Source: CAG-390 sp003523225 (GTDB lineage Bacteria > Bacillota > Clostridia > Oscillospirales > CAG-272). Taken from it: a stretch of DNA of 64,000 nt. The notes under the pieces were generated by a model. That model did not search any database and was not told the DNA's origin. It saw nothing but the letters and a program-made list of their open reading frames with translations. The DNA is taken from positions 327,442 through 391,441 of the forward strand of contig CABPZE010000001.1 in NCBI GenBank assembly GCA_902461815.1, written 5' to 3'. The position numbers were made by a program, and so were the translations under genes. How positions within the stretch are numbered: the stretch's first letter is position 1; the number at the start of each line of letters is the position of its first letter. Positions 55,283 to 63,371 of the stretch are shown piece by piece.

Positions 55283-56770
55283 CTATCTGGTCAGCACCCG
55301 ACCGACAGCCTTGCGCCATCCGTCAAGGCGTGAAAGACGCTCCTCTGCGGAGATCCTCGGTTCAAAGCGTCGCTCGCACTGCCACGAAGCTGAAATTTCC
55401 GAAAGTGAGGAAAAAGCTCCGGTTGAAAGTCCCGCAAGATTTGCAGCACCAAGCGCCGTTGTCTCAATACAACCCGGACGAATAATTGGAGTCCCCAACA
55501 GGTCTGCCTGAATTTCAAGCAGCAGGTCGTTTGCGGACGCACCGCCGTCAACCTTCAGAGACGTCATCGACACCTTAGCCTCGCGTTCCATCAGTTCAAG
55601 CACATCAGCCGTCTGGTATGCCATTGATTCAAGCACCGCTCTCACGATATGCGCACGTGTAGTGCCGCGTGTAAGACCAAGCAGAGCGCCTCTTGCATAG
55701 GGATCCCAATACGGTGCGCCAAGCCCGACAAATGCAGGAATGAACCATACACCTCCGCTGTTTTCCACAGAGCGCGCGATAGTCTCCGTCTCGGATGCTT
55801 TGGATATCAGCCCAAGACCGTCACGAAGCCACTGGACTGCCGCTCCGCATACAAACACCGACCCTTCAAGCGCATAGCTTACAGACGAATCCCCTATTCC
55901 CCAGGCGATCGTCGTAAGCAGACCGTTTTCCGACATCACGGGACGCGAACCGGTGTTCATAAGCATAAAGCCTCCGGTTCCGTATGTGTTTTTGACCGAC
56001 CCGTCTTCGAAGCAGCACTGCCCGAACAATGCTGCCTGCTGATCTCCGGCAACGCCCGCCACAGGAATTGATGCCCCGAAAAGCTCCGGCGCAGTCTCTC
56101 CGAAAATACACGATGAAGGCTTTACATCCGGCAGCATCCGGCGCGGAATGTCAAAGAGACGCAGCAGCTCGTCATCCCATTCAAGAGTATTTATGTTGAA
56201 AAGCATGGTGCGCGATGCGTTTGAGTAATCTGTGGCATGCACCTTGCCGCCGGTGAGGTTGAAGATCAGCCAGCTGTCAACAGTACCGAAGCACAGCTCT
56301 CCCCTGCGTGCTCTTTCACGTGCTCCTTCAACGTTATCAAGTATCCACTTGAGCTTTGTAGCGGAAAAATATGCATCAATAAGCAGACCTGTGCGGCGGC
56401 GTATATCCTCGCACAGCTCGCCGCTTTTTATGTAATCGCAATACTCTGCGGTACGGCGGCACTGCCATACTATTGCATTGCAAATCGGTTTACCGGTAGC
56501 GCGCTCCCACACAACAGTGGTCTCACGCTGATTTGTAATTCCGATCCCGTAAATATCCGCAGCGTCAGCTCCCGCCTTTGACAGTGCTTCGCGCGCAACG
56601 GCAAGCTGGGTATTCCAGATATCCTCCGGATCATGCTCCACCCAACCGCGGTGCGGGAATATCTGCGGAAATTCCCGCTGCGATGAAGCTATTATTCTTC
56701 CGGAAAGATCGAAAACTATCGAACGCGAGCTTGTTGTTCCCTGATCAAGCGCCAACAGGTATTTCGGCAT
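55283..56770 (-). CDS. glpK: Glycerol kinase
   Basis: FGGY-family kinase making glycerol 3-phosphate, 495 residues. It shows LLALDQGTTSSRSIVFD (N-terminal ATPase phosphate motif), GITNQRETTVVWERATG, NTYGTGGFMLMNTG, and the FGGY signature region LKVDGGASANDLLLEIQADL. The upstream region holds a TTGAAA-17-TATAAT promoter that overlaps a large inverted repeat. Glycerol uptake and dehydrogenase genes are not nearby. Confidence 0.96.
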   Translation of the reverse strand: MPKYLLALDQGTTSSRSIVFDLSGRIIASSQREFPQIFPHRGWVEHDPEDIWNTQLAVAREALSKAGADAADIYGIGITNQRETTVVWERATGKPICNAIVWQCRRTAEYCDYIKSGELCEDIRRRTGLLIDAYFSATKLKWILDNVEGARERARRGELCFGTVDSWLIFNLTGGKVHATDYSNASRTMLFNINTLEWDDELLRLFDIPRRMLPDVKPSSCIFGETAPELFGASIPVAGVAGDQQAALFGQCCFEDGSVKNTYGTGGFMLMNTGSRPVMSENGLLTTIAWGIGDSSVSYALEGSVFVCGAAVQWLRDGLGLISKASETETIARSVENSGGVWFIPAFVGLGAPYWDPYARGALLGLTRGTTRAHIVRAVLESMAYQTADVLELMEREAKVSMTSLKVDGGASANDLLLEIQADLLGTPIIRPGCIETTALGAANLAGLSTGAFSSLSEISASWQCERRFEPRISAEERLSRLDGWRKAVGRVLTR

Positions 56771-56814
56771 TTTGTATTACCTCCGAATTGATTATTTGAA
56801 TATCATATATAAGT

Positions 56815-56843
56815 ATTATACAACATAACCGGACGCATTTCAA
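56815..56843 (-). promoter_or_regulatory. Promoter of glpK
   Basis: On the minus strand, TTGAAA (56843-56838), 17 bases, TATAAT (56820-56815). The -35 and spacer lie inside the inverted repeat at 56825-56884. Confidence 0.8.
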
Positions 56844-56884
56844 TATCTCACCGTTTTTTAGGTGAATATTTTGCGTCCGGTTAT
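56825..56884. repeat. Large inverted repeat between the helical-protein gene and glpK
   Basis: ATAACCGGACGCA (56825-56837) pairs with TGCGTCCGGTTAT (56872-56884), and inside it an AATAT...TCACC arm pairs imperfectly with GGTGA...ATATT around the loop GTTTTTTA. It may end transcription of the upstream gene, regulate glpK, or both. No clear T tract follows. Confidence 0.7.
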
Positions 56885-56906
56885 ATAATTTGTTCGGTTT
56901 ACAATA

Positions 56907-57683
56907 TCAGCCGAAGTCAAAGCCCGCCGCAGTGACGGCACTTACCGCGTCACTCAGTGCAGCCGCGGCACGTTTGGGTGAAATAAGCTTTGAAAGATCC
57001 GAAATGTCCTCACCGTCATCGTCGAAATGCAGCGCTGCAGCAGCAGCGGGAACAGCGGCGGAGATCGACGCCATTGCCGTCGAAAGCGAGCGAATAACGC
57101 CCATTATCTCAGCGGCGAGCTTCTCTGCTGCCTCGGCGCGCTCTCGTGTCTCGTCTGAAAGCGCCTGTCTGTCTGCCTCAAGAGAGTCATCACCCTTGAG
57201 CCTCGCCGCCAAAGCGGCATATTTAAGCTCAGAAGCAAGCGAGGATGCATCTGCCGCGCAGCTGCGCAGCATAGCCGCCGCCTCGCCGGCGCGCCCGTAA
57301 ACCGACGACATTTCAGTCATATCTGCCTGCAGAACTGCACAGGTATCCGAAAAGGTATTTGCAATATACCGACGTTCATCGTAAGAAAATGAAAAAGCAA
57401 AATCACGCAGTATCGAGCGCGTTCCCCAGCCGTCAAGCATATAGCGTATAGTTCCCACTGCATGCATGGCAGCCTCCGAAGCGCCTCTGTACACACTCTC
57501 TGCGGCGTCCGCCGCCTTGTCTATCGACTCGTCAAGCTTTGCAAGCTCCTCCGAGACCTCTGCGCAAGTGCCCGAATCTTCTGCGTTGACATATCTTTCG
57601 ATAATTTCAAGCGCCGCTCCGTCATCAGGACGCATACTTATTTGATTTTTTTCAAGCAGATTAAATATCTCGTCCCGTGTCAT
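56907..57683 (-). CDS. Ala-rich helical protein, function unknown
   Basis: A 258-residue cytoplasmic protein very rich in Ala, Ser, Glu and Leu, predicted mostly helical with long amphipathic or coiled-coil stretches (about residues 45-215). Clear features are MLDGWGTRSILRDFAFSFS and a C-terminal FDDDGEDISDLSKL. No signal peptide, membrane segment or family is recognised. The ATG at 57683 has GAGG 11 bases upstream; an in-frame TTG at 57728 is less likely. It is the last gene of the ylxM-ffh-rpsP-khpA operon, where rimM, trmD and rplS usually stand. Confidence 0.65.
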   Translation of the reverse strand: MTRDEIFNLLEKNQISMRPDDGAALEIIERYVNAEDSGTCAEVSEELAKLDESIDKAADAAESVYRGASEAAMHAVGTIRYMLDGWGTRSILRDFAFSFSYDERRYIANTFSDTCAVLQADMTEMSSVYGRAGEAAAMLRSCAADASSLASELKYAALAARLKGDDSLEADRQALSDETRERAEAAEKLAAEIMGVIRSLSTAMASISAAVPAAAAALHFDDDGEDISDLSKLISPKRAAAALSDAVSAVTAAGFDFG

Positions 57684-57735
57684 GGATGTAAATACCTCGG
57701 TGATACCCAGCCCGCATATGCCGGGCAAGGCAGTG

Positions 57736-57975
57736 TTATTTTATTTCGACAGTAACCTTTCTGCCGGATCCGGCGGAAGCCGCCTTTACAACAGTGCGTA
57801 TAGCCTTTGCGATCTTGCCGTGTCTGCCGATGACCATTCCTGTCTCATCGGGAGCTACGGTAAGCAGAAGCTCAATGCTTCCGTCGCTTTCGTTGTCGGC
57901 ACGGGTAACGCTGACCTCGTCCGGCGTATCTACGATGGCTTTCGCAATGTCGGATACGATCTTCTCAACTTCCAT
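57736..57975 (-). CDS. khpA: KH-domain RNA-binding protein KhpA
   Basis: A 79-residue single KH-domain protein (VTRADNESDGSIELLLTVAPD, GMVIGRHGKIAKAIRTVVKA with the GxxG loop GRHG). KhpA binds RNA with KhpB and affects cell division and envelope genes in several Firmicutes. It follows rpsP by 15 bases. The ATG at 57975 is used; an in-frame GTG at 57984 would overlap less naturally. Confidence 0.92.
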   Translation of the reverse strand: MEVEKIVSDIAKAIVDTPDEVSVTRADNESDGSIELLLTVAPDETGMVIGRHGKIAKAIRTVVKAASAGSGRKVTVEIK

Positions 57976-57990
57976 CAGAATCACCGACTA

Positions 57991-58233
57991 TCAGTCAACG
58001 ATTCCGGCTCTCTTAAGCAAAACCTTAACGGTTTCGGTGGGCTGAGCGCCGTTCTTTATCCATTCCTTTGCCTTGTCTGCATCAATTTTTACGGTTGCAG
58101 GCTCGGTAAGAGGATTGTAATATCCGATCTCTTCGATAAATCTGCCGTTGCGGGGTGAACGCTCGTCAGCGACGATTACGCGATAAAAGGGCTGCTTCTT
58201 TGCTCCGACCCGTCTGAGTCTCATTTTAACCAT
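57991..58233 (-). CDS. rpsP: 30S ribosomal protein S16
   Basis: An 80-residue S16: MVKMRLRRVGAKKQPFYRVI and NGRFIEEIGYYNPL are diagnostic. It follows ffh by 44 bases in the usual order. Confidence 0.97.
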   Translation of the reverse strand: MVKMRLRRVGAKKQPFYRVIVADERSPRNGRFIEEIGYYNPLTEPATVKIDADKAKEWIKNGAQPTETVKVLLKRAGIVD

Positions 58234-58277
58234 TGTTTTGTTCCTCCAGAAAATGTTTATGTTTTTATTTGAAAATC

Positions 58278-59618
58278 CTAAAACGGAAATTTCATGCCTT
58301 TTTTCTTTTTGCCGCCCTTGAACCTGCCGGCGGACGAAAACTGCTTCATCAGCTTTTTTGTCTGTTCGAACTGCTTAAGCAGGCGGTTCACATCTTCAAT
58401 TGTAGTCCCGCTGCCTGCGGCAATACGTTTGCGGCGAGAATAATTCAGTATATCCGGCTTTGCACGCTCACGCGGAGTCATTGAAAGAATGATAGCTTCG
58501 GTACGCGCCACTGCCTTTTCGTCGATCTTGGCATCCTTAAGCGCCGCCGGATTTACTCCCGGCATCATGCCGAGTAGCTGCTCCATTGACCCCATGTTTT
58601 TTATCTGACCGAACTGCTCAAGATAATCATCAAGAGTAAAGCTCTGTTCGCGCAGCTTCTTTTCAAGCTCGGCAGCCTGCTTTTCATCGTAGGCGGCTTC
58701 CGCCTTCTCTATAAGGGACAGCACGTCTCCCATACCGAGTATACGGCTTGACATACGGTCGGGATAAAACGGTTCAATAGCGTCGATCTTCTCGCCGACA
58801 CCTATGAACTTTATCGGCTTTCCGGTGACGTATCTTATCGACAGCGCCGCACCTCCGCGCGTATCGCCGTCGAGCTTTGTAAGGATAACACCGGTAATGT
58901 CAAGCAGTTCATTGAACTTTTCGGCAACATTCACCGCGTCCTGACCGATCATCGAGTCAACGGTGAGCAGTATCTCGGTGGGAGAAGTCTCCTTTTTTAT
59001 CGCCTCAAGCTCGCCCATAAGCGTCTCATCAATGTGAAGCCGCCCTGCGGTGTCAATAAACACCATGTCGCAGAAGTTCTTTTTTGCGTATTCCAGTCCG
59101 TTCTTTGCGATCGTCACGGGAGACACGTCGGTGCCTTCGCTGTAAACCGGAACGCCGATCTTCTCTCCCAGCACCTGAAGCTGTTTGATAGCCGCCGGTC
59201 TGTATACGTCACACGCGACCAGAAGCGGACGTTTGCCCTGCTTTTTGTACATTGCCGCAAGCTTTGCGGCATGTGTGGTTTTTCCGGCTCCCTGAAGCCC
59301 CACCATCATGACTACTGTAGGCGGGCTTGACGATATCGTCAGCTTTGACTGCGTCCCGCCCATCAGGGATGTCAGTTCCTCGTTTACTATCTTGATTATC
59401 TGCTGCGCCGGCAGAAGTGACTCAAGGACCTCAGCTCCCACGGCGCGTTCGGTTACTTTTTTGGTAAATTCCTTGACCACCTTGAAGTTTACATCCGCCT
59501 CAAGCAGCGCCATTTTGACTTCGCGCATACCTGCACGGACATCCGCCTCGGTCAGCTTACCCTTGCTTTTGAACTTTTTGAAGGCTTCGGAAAGCTTTTC
59601 ACTTAAATTTCCGAACAA
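58278..59618 (-). CDS. ffh: Signal recognition particle protein Ffh
   Basis: GTPase of the signal recognition particle, 446 residues. The N-domain is followed by G-domain motifs GLQGAGKTTHAAKLA (about residue 108), DTAGRLHID and TKLDGDTRGGAAL, and a Met-rich M domain (LGMMPGVNP, ILSMTPRERAKPDIL, RRKRIAAGSGTT) that binds SRP RNA and signal peptides. The TTG at 59618 is chosen because GGGAGGGG lies seven bases upstream and gives MFGNLSEKL, the usual start. An in-frame GTG at 59636 would place that site inside the coding region. Confidence 0.95.
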   Translation of the reverse strand: MFGNLSEKLSEAFKKFKSKGKLTEADVRAGMREVKMALLEADVNFKVVKEFTKKVTERAVGAEVLESLLPAQQIIKIVNEELTSLMGGTQSKLTISSSPPTVVMMVGLQGAGKTTHAAKLAAMYKKQGKRPLLVACDVYRPAAIKQLQVLGEKIGVPVYSEGTDVSPVTIAKNGLEYAKKNFCDMVFIDTAGRLHIDETLMGELEAIKKETSPTEILLTVDSMIGQDAVNVAEKFNELLDITGVILTKLDGDTRGGAALSIRYVTGKPIKFIGVGEKIDAIEPFYPDRMSSRILGMGDVLSLIEKAEAAYDEKQAAELEKKLREQSFTLDDYLEQFGQIKNMGSMEQLLGMMPGVNPAALKDAKIDEKAVARTEAIILSMTPRERAKPDILNYSRRKRIAAGSGTTIEDVNRLLKQFEQTKKLMKQFSSAGRFKGGKKKKGMKFPF

Positions 59619-59681
59619 TTCATCCCCTCCCTTCACGGTAATAATATATACTTAATTAAGAAATTTTCAGATCTGTCAGCG

Positions 59682-60011
59682 TCAGCTTACGGTACTGATT
59701 ATTGCCTCGATAACCGCCGAAAGCCGTTCGTCGTCTCCTTTACCGATAAGCAAGCGCGCCTCGTCGGCGTATGCTTCAACTTCGCGGAATCGCTTGGCAA
59801 GCCCCAGCTTTTCCTCATAGAAGCTCAACTCGTCCCCCGCCTTCTTAATAAGATCACGCACACCCTGACGGGTAATTCCGAGCAACGATGCAATTTCGGC
59901 GAGAGACATATCATCGTTATAATAGTAATTCATTGCCTCGCGGCGATGCGGACTGAGCAGCTCGCCGTAAAAGTCAAGCAGATATCCAAGCTCCAGATTC
60001 TTCTCAAACAT
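59682..60011 (-). CDS. ylxM: YlxM-family DNA-binding protein
   Basis: A 109-residue helix-turn-helix protein of the UPF0122/YlxM family, always next to ffh in Firmicutes and shown to modulate SRP GTPase activity in streptococci. Diagnostic stretches are FYGELLSPHRREAMNYYYN and LAEIASLLGITRQGVRDLI. The ATG at 60011 has AAAGGA nearby; an upstream start at 60077 is less likely. Confidence 0.93.
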   Translation of the reverse strand: MFEKNLELGYLLDFYGELLSPHRREAMNYYYNDDMSLAEIASLLGITRQGVRDLIKKAGDELSFYEEKLGLAKRFREVEAYADEARLLIGKGDDERLSAVIEAIISTVS

Positions 60012-60067
60012 GGCAAAATCCTTTTTTATCAGCTGCACACAGAGGTGTAAAGCAAATCGCTTTACAT

Positions 60068-60096
60068 AGTATAGCACGTATTTGCTTCTTTGTCAA
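60068..60096 (-). promoter_or_regulatory. Promoter of the ylxM-ffh-rpsP-khpA operon
   Basis: On the minus strand, TTGACA (60096-60091), 17 bases, TATACT (60073-60068). It diverges from the ATPase promoter 50 bases away. Confidence 0.88.
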
Positions 60097-60145
60097 GAGA
60101 AATTTTATTTTTATTTCGTAATATTACTGATTGACGCCGCAATGC

Positions 60146-60174
60146 TTGACACGAAAGCGAAAATATGACATAAT
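60146..60174 (+). promoter_or_regulatory. Promoter of the ATPase operon
   Basis: TTGACA (60146-60151), 17 bases, CATAAT (60169-60174), about 40 bases before the start. Confidence 0.85.
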
Positions 60175-60213
60175 ATATTTCCGGCAAAGTTATCGGCAAG
60201 GAGTCATATTCAA

Positions 60214-61098
60214 ATGAAATATATCGACAGCTTTACTCTTGCCTCCGAGGATGAGGAGGTCAGTTATGTTCTTTCATACCCTCCCAAGCTCGAGATGGCC
60301 TGCTATTCCGATACGGTATATCCCTTCAAGGTCTTTCCGTCAAAAGGACTGCACAAGCTGAACTTTGAGCAGATAACGATAATATGCGGCGGCAACGGGT
60401 CGGGAAAGTCCTCCTTACTAAACATCATTGCTCAGTATCTGGGAGTAGCCCGCCGGTCCCCTTTTAATTTTACTCCGTATTTTGAGGACTACCTGCAATT
60501 CTGCTCCGCAGAACTGACATACGGCAAAAAGGTTCCCCAAGGAAGCCGAATCATTACCAGCGACGACGTATTCGATTATCTGCTTGATATACGCGCAGTA
60601 AATTCGGGGATAGACCGCAAGCGCGAAGAGCTTTTTGAAGAATACCGCGATGCAAGCGAATACAGTCTCGGATACCGGATGTCCTCTCTTGACGACTACG
60701 ATGAGCTGAAACGCCGCAACGAAGCCAGAAGAACCACAAAATCAAAATATGTAAGCCGTCGCCTACCGCAAAACCTGAACGGTCTTTCAAACGGAGAAAG
60801 CGGGTTTACCTACTTTACTCAGGAAATACGCGACAATGCGCTCTATCTGCTCGACGAGCCGGAAAACAGCCTTTCCGCAGAGCTTCAGGAAAAGCTGGCT
60901 GCCTTCATATCCGATTCAGCTCGCTTTTACAATTGTCAATTCATTATTTCAACTCACTCCCCATTTATACTTGCTATGCACGACGCCGTATGTTACGATC
61001 TTGATTCTCATCCGGCTCGCCGCTGTCGGTGGACTGAGCTTGAAAATATACAGCGCTGGCGTATATTTTTCCGCGAGCATGACGAAGAATTTCAATAA
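60214..61098 (+). CDS. AAA/ABC-type ATPase, stand-alone
   Basis: A 294-residue P-loop ATPase with the Walker A ICGGNGSGKSSLLNII (residues ~58-73), an ABC-like signature GLSNGESGFTYF (about 194), Walker B LYLLDEPENSL and the switch His in IISTHSPFILAM. It resembles SMC/RecF-type and OLD-like domains without the coiled-coil arms. No toxin, nuclease or methylase gene accompanies it, so an anti-phage role cannot be claimed. AAGGAG precedes the ATG. A DUF4097-like gene follows after 28 bases. Confidence 0.85.
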   Translation: MKYIDSFTLASEDEEVSYVLSYPPKLEMACYSDTVYPFKVFPSKGLHKLNFEQITIICGGNGSGKSSLLNIIAQYLGVARRSPFNFTPYFEDYLQFCSAELTYGKKVPQGSRIITSDDVFDYLLDIRAVNSGIDRKREELFEEYRDASEYSLGYRMSSLDDYDELKRRNEARRTTKSKYVSRRLPQNLNGLSNGESGFTYFTQEIRDNALYLLDEPENSLSAELQEKLAAFISDSARFYNCQFIISTHSPFILAMHDAVCYDLDSHPARRCRWTELENIQRWRIFFREHDEEFQ

Positions 61099-61126
61099 TA
61101 AAATATATAACAAAGGAACGATTGCA

Positions 61127-62038
61127 ATGAAACACAAATGTTTGACCCTTGCAGCAATTTTATTTATTCTTACTTTCTGCATTTCTTCGATGACTGGATG
61201 CATAGTGATCCATAACGGCGGTTCTTACGACTATGCCGACCGATACGACAATGCGTCAAAATACATAACCGCAGACGGCAGTGCGTCTGTTGAGGGAACG
61301 GTAAAAAGGCTATATATCTATTGGGTATCCGGTGATGTAACCGTTGAAACGCATTCCCGAAATGATTATTTACTGTCCGAGGATGCGTCATCCGAGCTTT
61401 CGGAAAACCTTCGGATGCGCTATTTTCTGGACGGTGAAACTCTTTACGTCCGCTTTGCCGCTTCCGGCAGCTTTCGCATGAATATTCTCGGAAAATCATT
61501 GACGATAAAAGTCCCGGATAATATCGAATTTGACGAGATCCGGATAAGCACGACCTCCGCGAATATAAAGGTAAGCGAAATATGCGCTGACGAATTTGAT
61601 TTCAATACCGTATCCGGCAGCATCGGTTTTTCCGGAATAAGCGCGGCGGAATCTCTGTCTATCGATATTATATCCGGAAAGGTCGACGGAGCTGCCGTAG
61701 GCAAAATCAACAGCGTAGATGTAAACACCGTGTCCGGAAACGTGTCGCTTTCCCTCGATGCGCCGGAGAAAATAGAAATTGACACTACAAGCGGCAGCAT
61801 TGAAATAAGCACAAGCTCCTGCCCTTCGGAAATTGATCTTGATTCCGTATCCGGTGCACTGACCCTGCGTCTGCCTTCCGATTCCGGATTTGACGCCAAG
61901 CTGAGCAGCATAAGCGGCAGCATAACATCCGACTTTCCGACGCAGGTTTCCGGGTCGCATTACATATACGGCGACGGAACGATGAAAATTTCCGCGGAAA
62001 GCATTTCGGGAAATATCTACATCAGAAAAAACAGTTGA
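61127..62038 (+). CDS. DUF4097-like beta-repeat lipoprotein
   Basis: A 303-residue lipoprotein: signal peptide with lipobox MTGC (Cys ~25), then a right-handed beta-helix-like repeat of DUF4097/DUF4098 type with recurring units such as FNTVSGSIGFSGI, VNTVSGNVSLSL, IDTTSGSIEIST and LDSVSGALTL. Family members often sit next to PspC-like and other membrane-stress genes, but none is seen here. The ATG at 61127 has AAAGGA nearby; a much longer upstream reading overlaps the ATPase and is rejected. Confidence 0.82.
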   Translation: MKHKCLTLAAILFILTFCISSMTGCIVIHNGGSYDYADRYDNASKYITADGSASVEGTVKRLYIYWVSGDVTVETHSRNDYLLSEDASSELSENLRMRYFLDGETLYVRFAASGSFRMNILGKSLTIKVPDNIEFDEIRISTTSANIKVSEICADEFDFNTVSGSIGFSGISAAESLSIDIISGKVDGAAVGKINSVDVNTVSGNVSLSLDAPEKIEIDTTSGSIEISTSSCPSEIDLDSVSGALTLRLPSDSGFDAKLSSISGSITSDFPTQVSGSHYIYGDGTMKISAESISGNIYIRKNS

Positions 62039-62053
62039 AAGGAAGCGCAAAAC

Positions 62054-62200
62054 ATGCCACAGTACAATATAATCATTGCTTTCAGCCCGAAGCGCGACCG
62101 TGGCATTATGTGCCGACTCGAAAATCCGCCGTACGCCTGAATGCTTAATTTTGTCGGAGGTCATATCGTAGCAGAAGAAGTAAATATCTATCATTCATAG
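62054..62200 (+). pseudogene. NUDIX hydrolase remnant with in-frame stop
   Basis: The frame starts MPQYNIIIAFSPKRDRGIMC, reads through NPPYA, meets TGA at 62138-62140 and resumes in the same frame as MLNFVGGHIVAEEVNIYHS before TAG. The pattern (I-A-F-S-P, then M-C-R...PPY, then L-N-F-V-G-G) is the opening of a NUDIX hydrolase, including the first glycines of the NUDIX box. The rest of the box and the protein are missing. A GGAAG site lies upstream. It sits between the DUF4097-like and cytidine deaminase genes. Confidence 0.55.
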
Positions 62201-62282
62201 ATGAAATATATCGAAGAATACCGCGATCAAATATACTGCAATAACAAAATAGTATCCTGAGATATCTGTCAAGGAGAAGATC

Positions 62283-62705
62283 ATGAACAACGACCGAATA
62301 TGGTTGGAGCTGTACAATATCGCACACTCAAAGCTGGATCCGAGAGAAATATCGCCTTTTGTGGAAGCAGGAGGTGTTGCGGCAGCGATAATGACCGACA
62401 GCAATAGCATATACACCGGAGTCTGCATTGACACTGCCTGCTCTCTCGGAATGTGCGCGGAACGAAGCGCAATAGCCAATATGATAACAAACGGAGAAAG
62501 CCGGATCACCCGGCTTGTATGCGTAATGGGAAACGGAGCGGTAGGCTCTCCGTGCTGCGCCTGCCGCGAGCTTATGATGCAGCTGTCCCCTTGCTCATCT
62601 GAGATCGAGATACTGACATCTCTTGAACCGATAAAAACCGTAAAGCTCGGCGAGCTTGTACCCGACTGGTGGGGACAGCAAAGGATGAATAAGACACAGC
62701 GGTAA
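62283..62705 (+). CDS. Cytidine deaminase-family protein
   Basis: A 140-residue zinc deaminase. The catalytic CAE is in LGMCAERSAIANM (about residue 58), and the two zinc cysteines in PCCACRELMMQL (the usual form is PCGxCRQ). Short homotetrameric cytidine deaminases have this length; a blasticidin deaminase-like protein is also possible. AAGGAG lies five bases before the ATG. The NUDIX remnant upstream and this gene both belong to nucleotide sanitation or salvage. Confidence 0.83.
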   Translation: MNNDRIWLELYNIAHSKLDPREISPFVEAGGVAAAIMTDSNSIYTGVCIDTACSLGMCAERSAIANMITNGESRITRLVCVMGNGAVGSPCCACRELMMQLSPCSSEIEILTSLEPIKTVKLGELVPDWWGQQRMNKTQR

Positions 62706-62818
62706 TACTACCCCAAGCATCTTTTACGATACGCACAGTGCTCTGATGCCCTCCCCACCCGGTGTACATAGAATTTTTCAGTATTTTTCGTTTGAATCAG
62801 TTTTTTTGAAAAAAGCTA

Positions 62819-62847
62819 TTGAAAAAAACCGAATAGTATGATATAAT
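62819..62847 (+). promoter_or_regulatory. Strong promoter reading into the tRNA-like array
   Basis: TTGAAA (62819-62824), 17 bases, TATAAT (62842-62847), with an extended -10 TG at 62839-62840. It lies about 125 bases before the first tRNA-like unit, and no protein gene of note follows within the window. The stretch 62706-62977 otherwise shows only a weak stem (ATGAG...CTCAT near 62869-62901). Confidence 0.8.
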
Positions 62848-62977
62848 ATGAAAATGTCAGGCATACGCATGAGTTTTTGGCTTTCTGCTTTCTGACTCAT
62901 ATCGGTGATGAAAAATAACTGCGGACACAATGCGTTCCTGCGTTATTCTTCTCACCAATCTTAATACCCCCTTGCAC

Positions 62978-63168
62978 GGAGGGATATCGAAGTGGTCATA
63001 ACGGGGCTGACTCGAAATCCGACCGTCAATTGTTCATCTAATCCCCTGACACCCCTGATTTATAAGGCTTTTTCGTGGGTTCAAATTTAATATTATCGTA
63101 GCATCCCTCGCCAATATCCCTCCGTTTTCCGGAGCTTCAAAAGGATAGAAATCGAGGTTTGTATATAC
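62978..63168 (+). repeat. tRNA-like unit A
   Basis: Head 62978-63019 (acceptor GGAGGGA). It differs from unit B's head at two acceptor positions. The body has a GTGGGTTCAAAT T-loop-like motif (63075-63086), and ATCCCTC appears twice (63103-63109, 63116-63122). The first is followed by GCCA and complements the GGAGGGA acceptor, so this unit alone keeps an approximate tRNA 3' end. Confidence 0.75.
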
Positions 63169-63371
63169 GGAGAGGTATCGAAGTGGTCATAACGGGGCTG
63201 ACTCGAAATCAAGCGGGCATCTGGTCGTTTCATCCCCTCAAAACCCTTACCGTATAAGGCTTTTCGCGGGTTCGAATAACTGAATATTTTGCTGTTCTAC
63301 CCTGGAGTTCTACCCCAAAGTTTTTCCTTTCAAAAGGAGCTTTTGGGGCAGAAAATCAGGTGAACATACAT
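63169..63371 (+). repeat. tRNA-like unit B
   Basis: Head 63169-63210 (acceptor GGAGAGG), identical to units E and F. The body has the hairpin CCTTA...TAAGG followed by CTTTT (63245-63264), GCGGGTTCGAAT (63266-63277) and the doubled word GTTCTACCC (63294-63302, 63307-63315), followed by a CCCCAAA...TTTGGGG stem. Confidence 0.78.

Noticed and set aside
60836..61126. Extended N-terminus of the DUF4097-like gene
   Set aside because: It overlaps the ATPase gene in another frame, and a clear ribosome binding site and signal peptide start at 61127.
60214..62705. Anti-phage system of ATPase, lipoprotein and deaminase
   Set aside because: No nuclease, toxin or sensor partner is seen, the deaminase looks like a plain cytidine deaminase, and the middle gene is a surface lipoprotein. 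The evidence does not support defence.
62848..62895. 15-codon leaderless frame after the array promoter
   Set aside because: It has no ribosome binding site and no recognisable content. Chance is sufficient.
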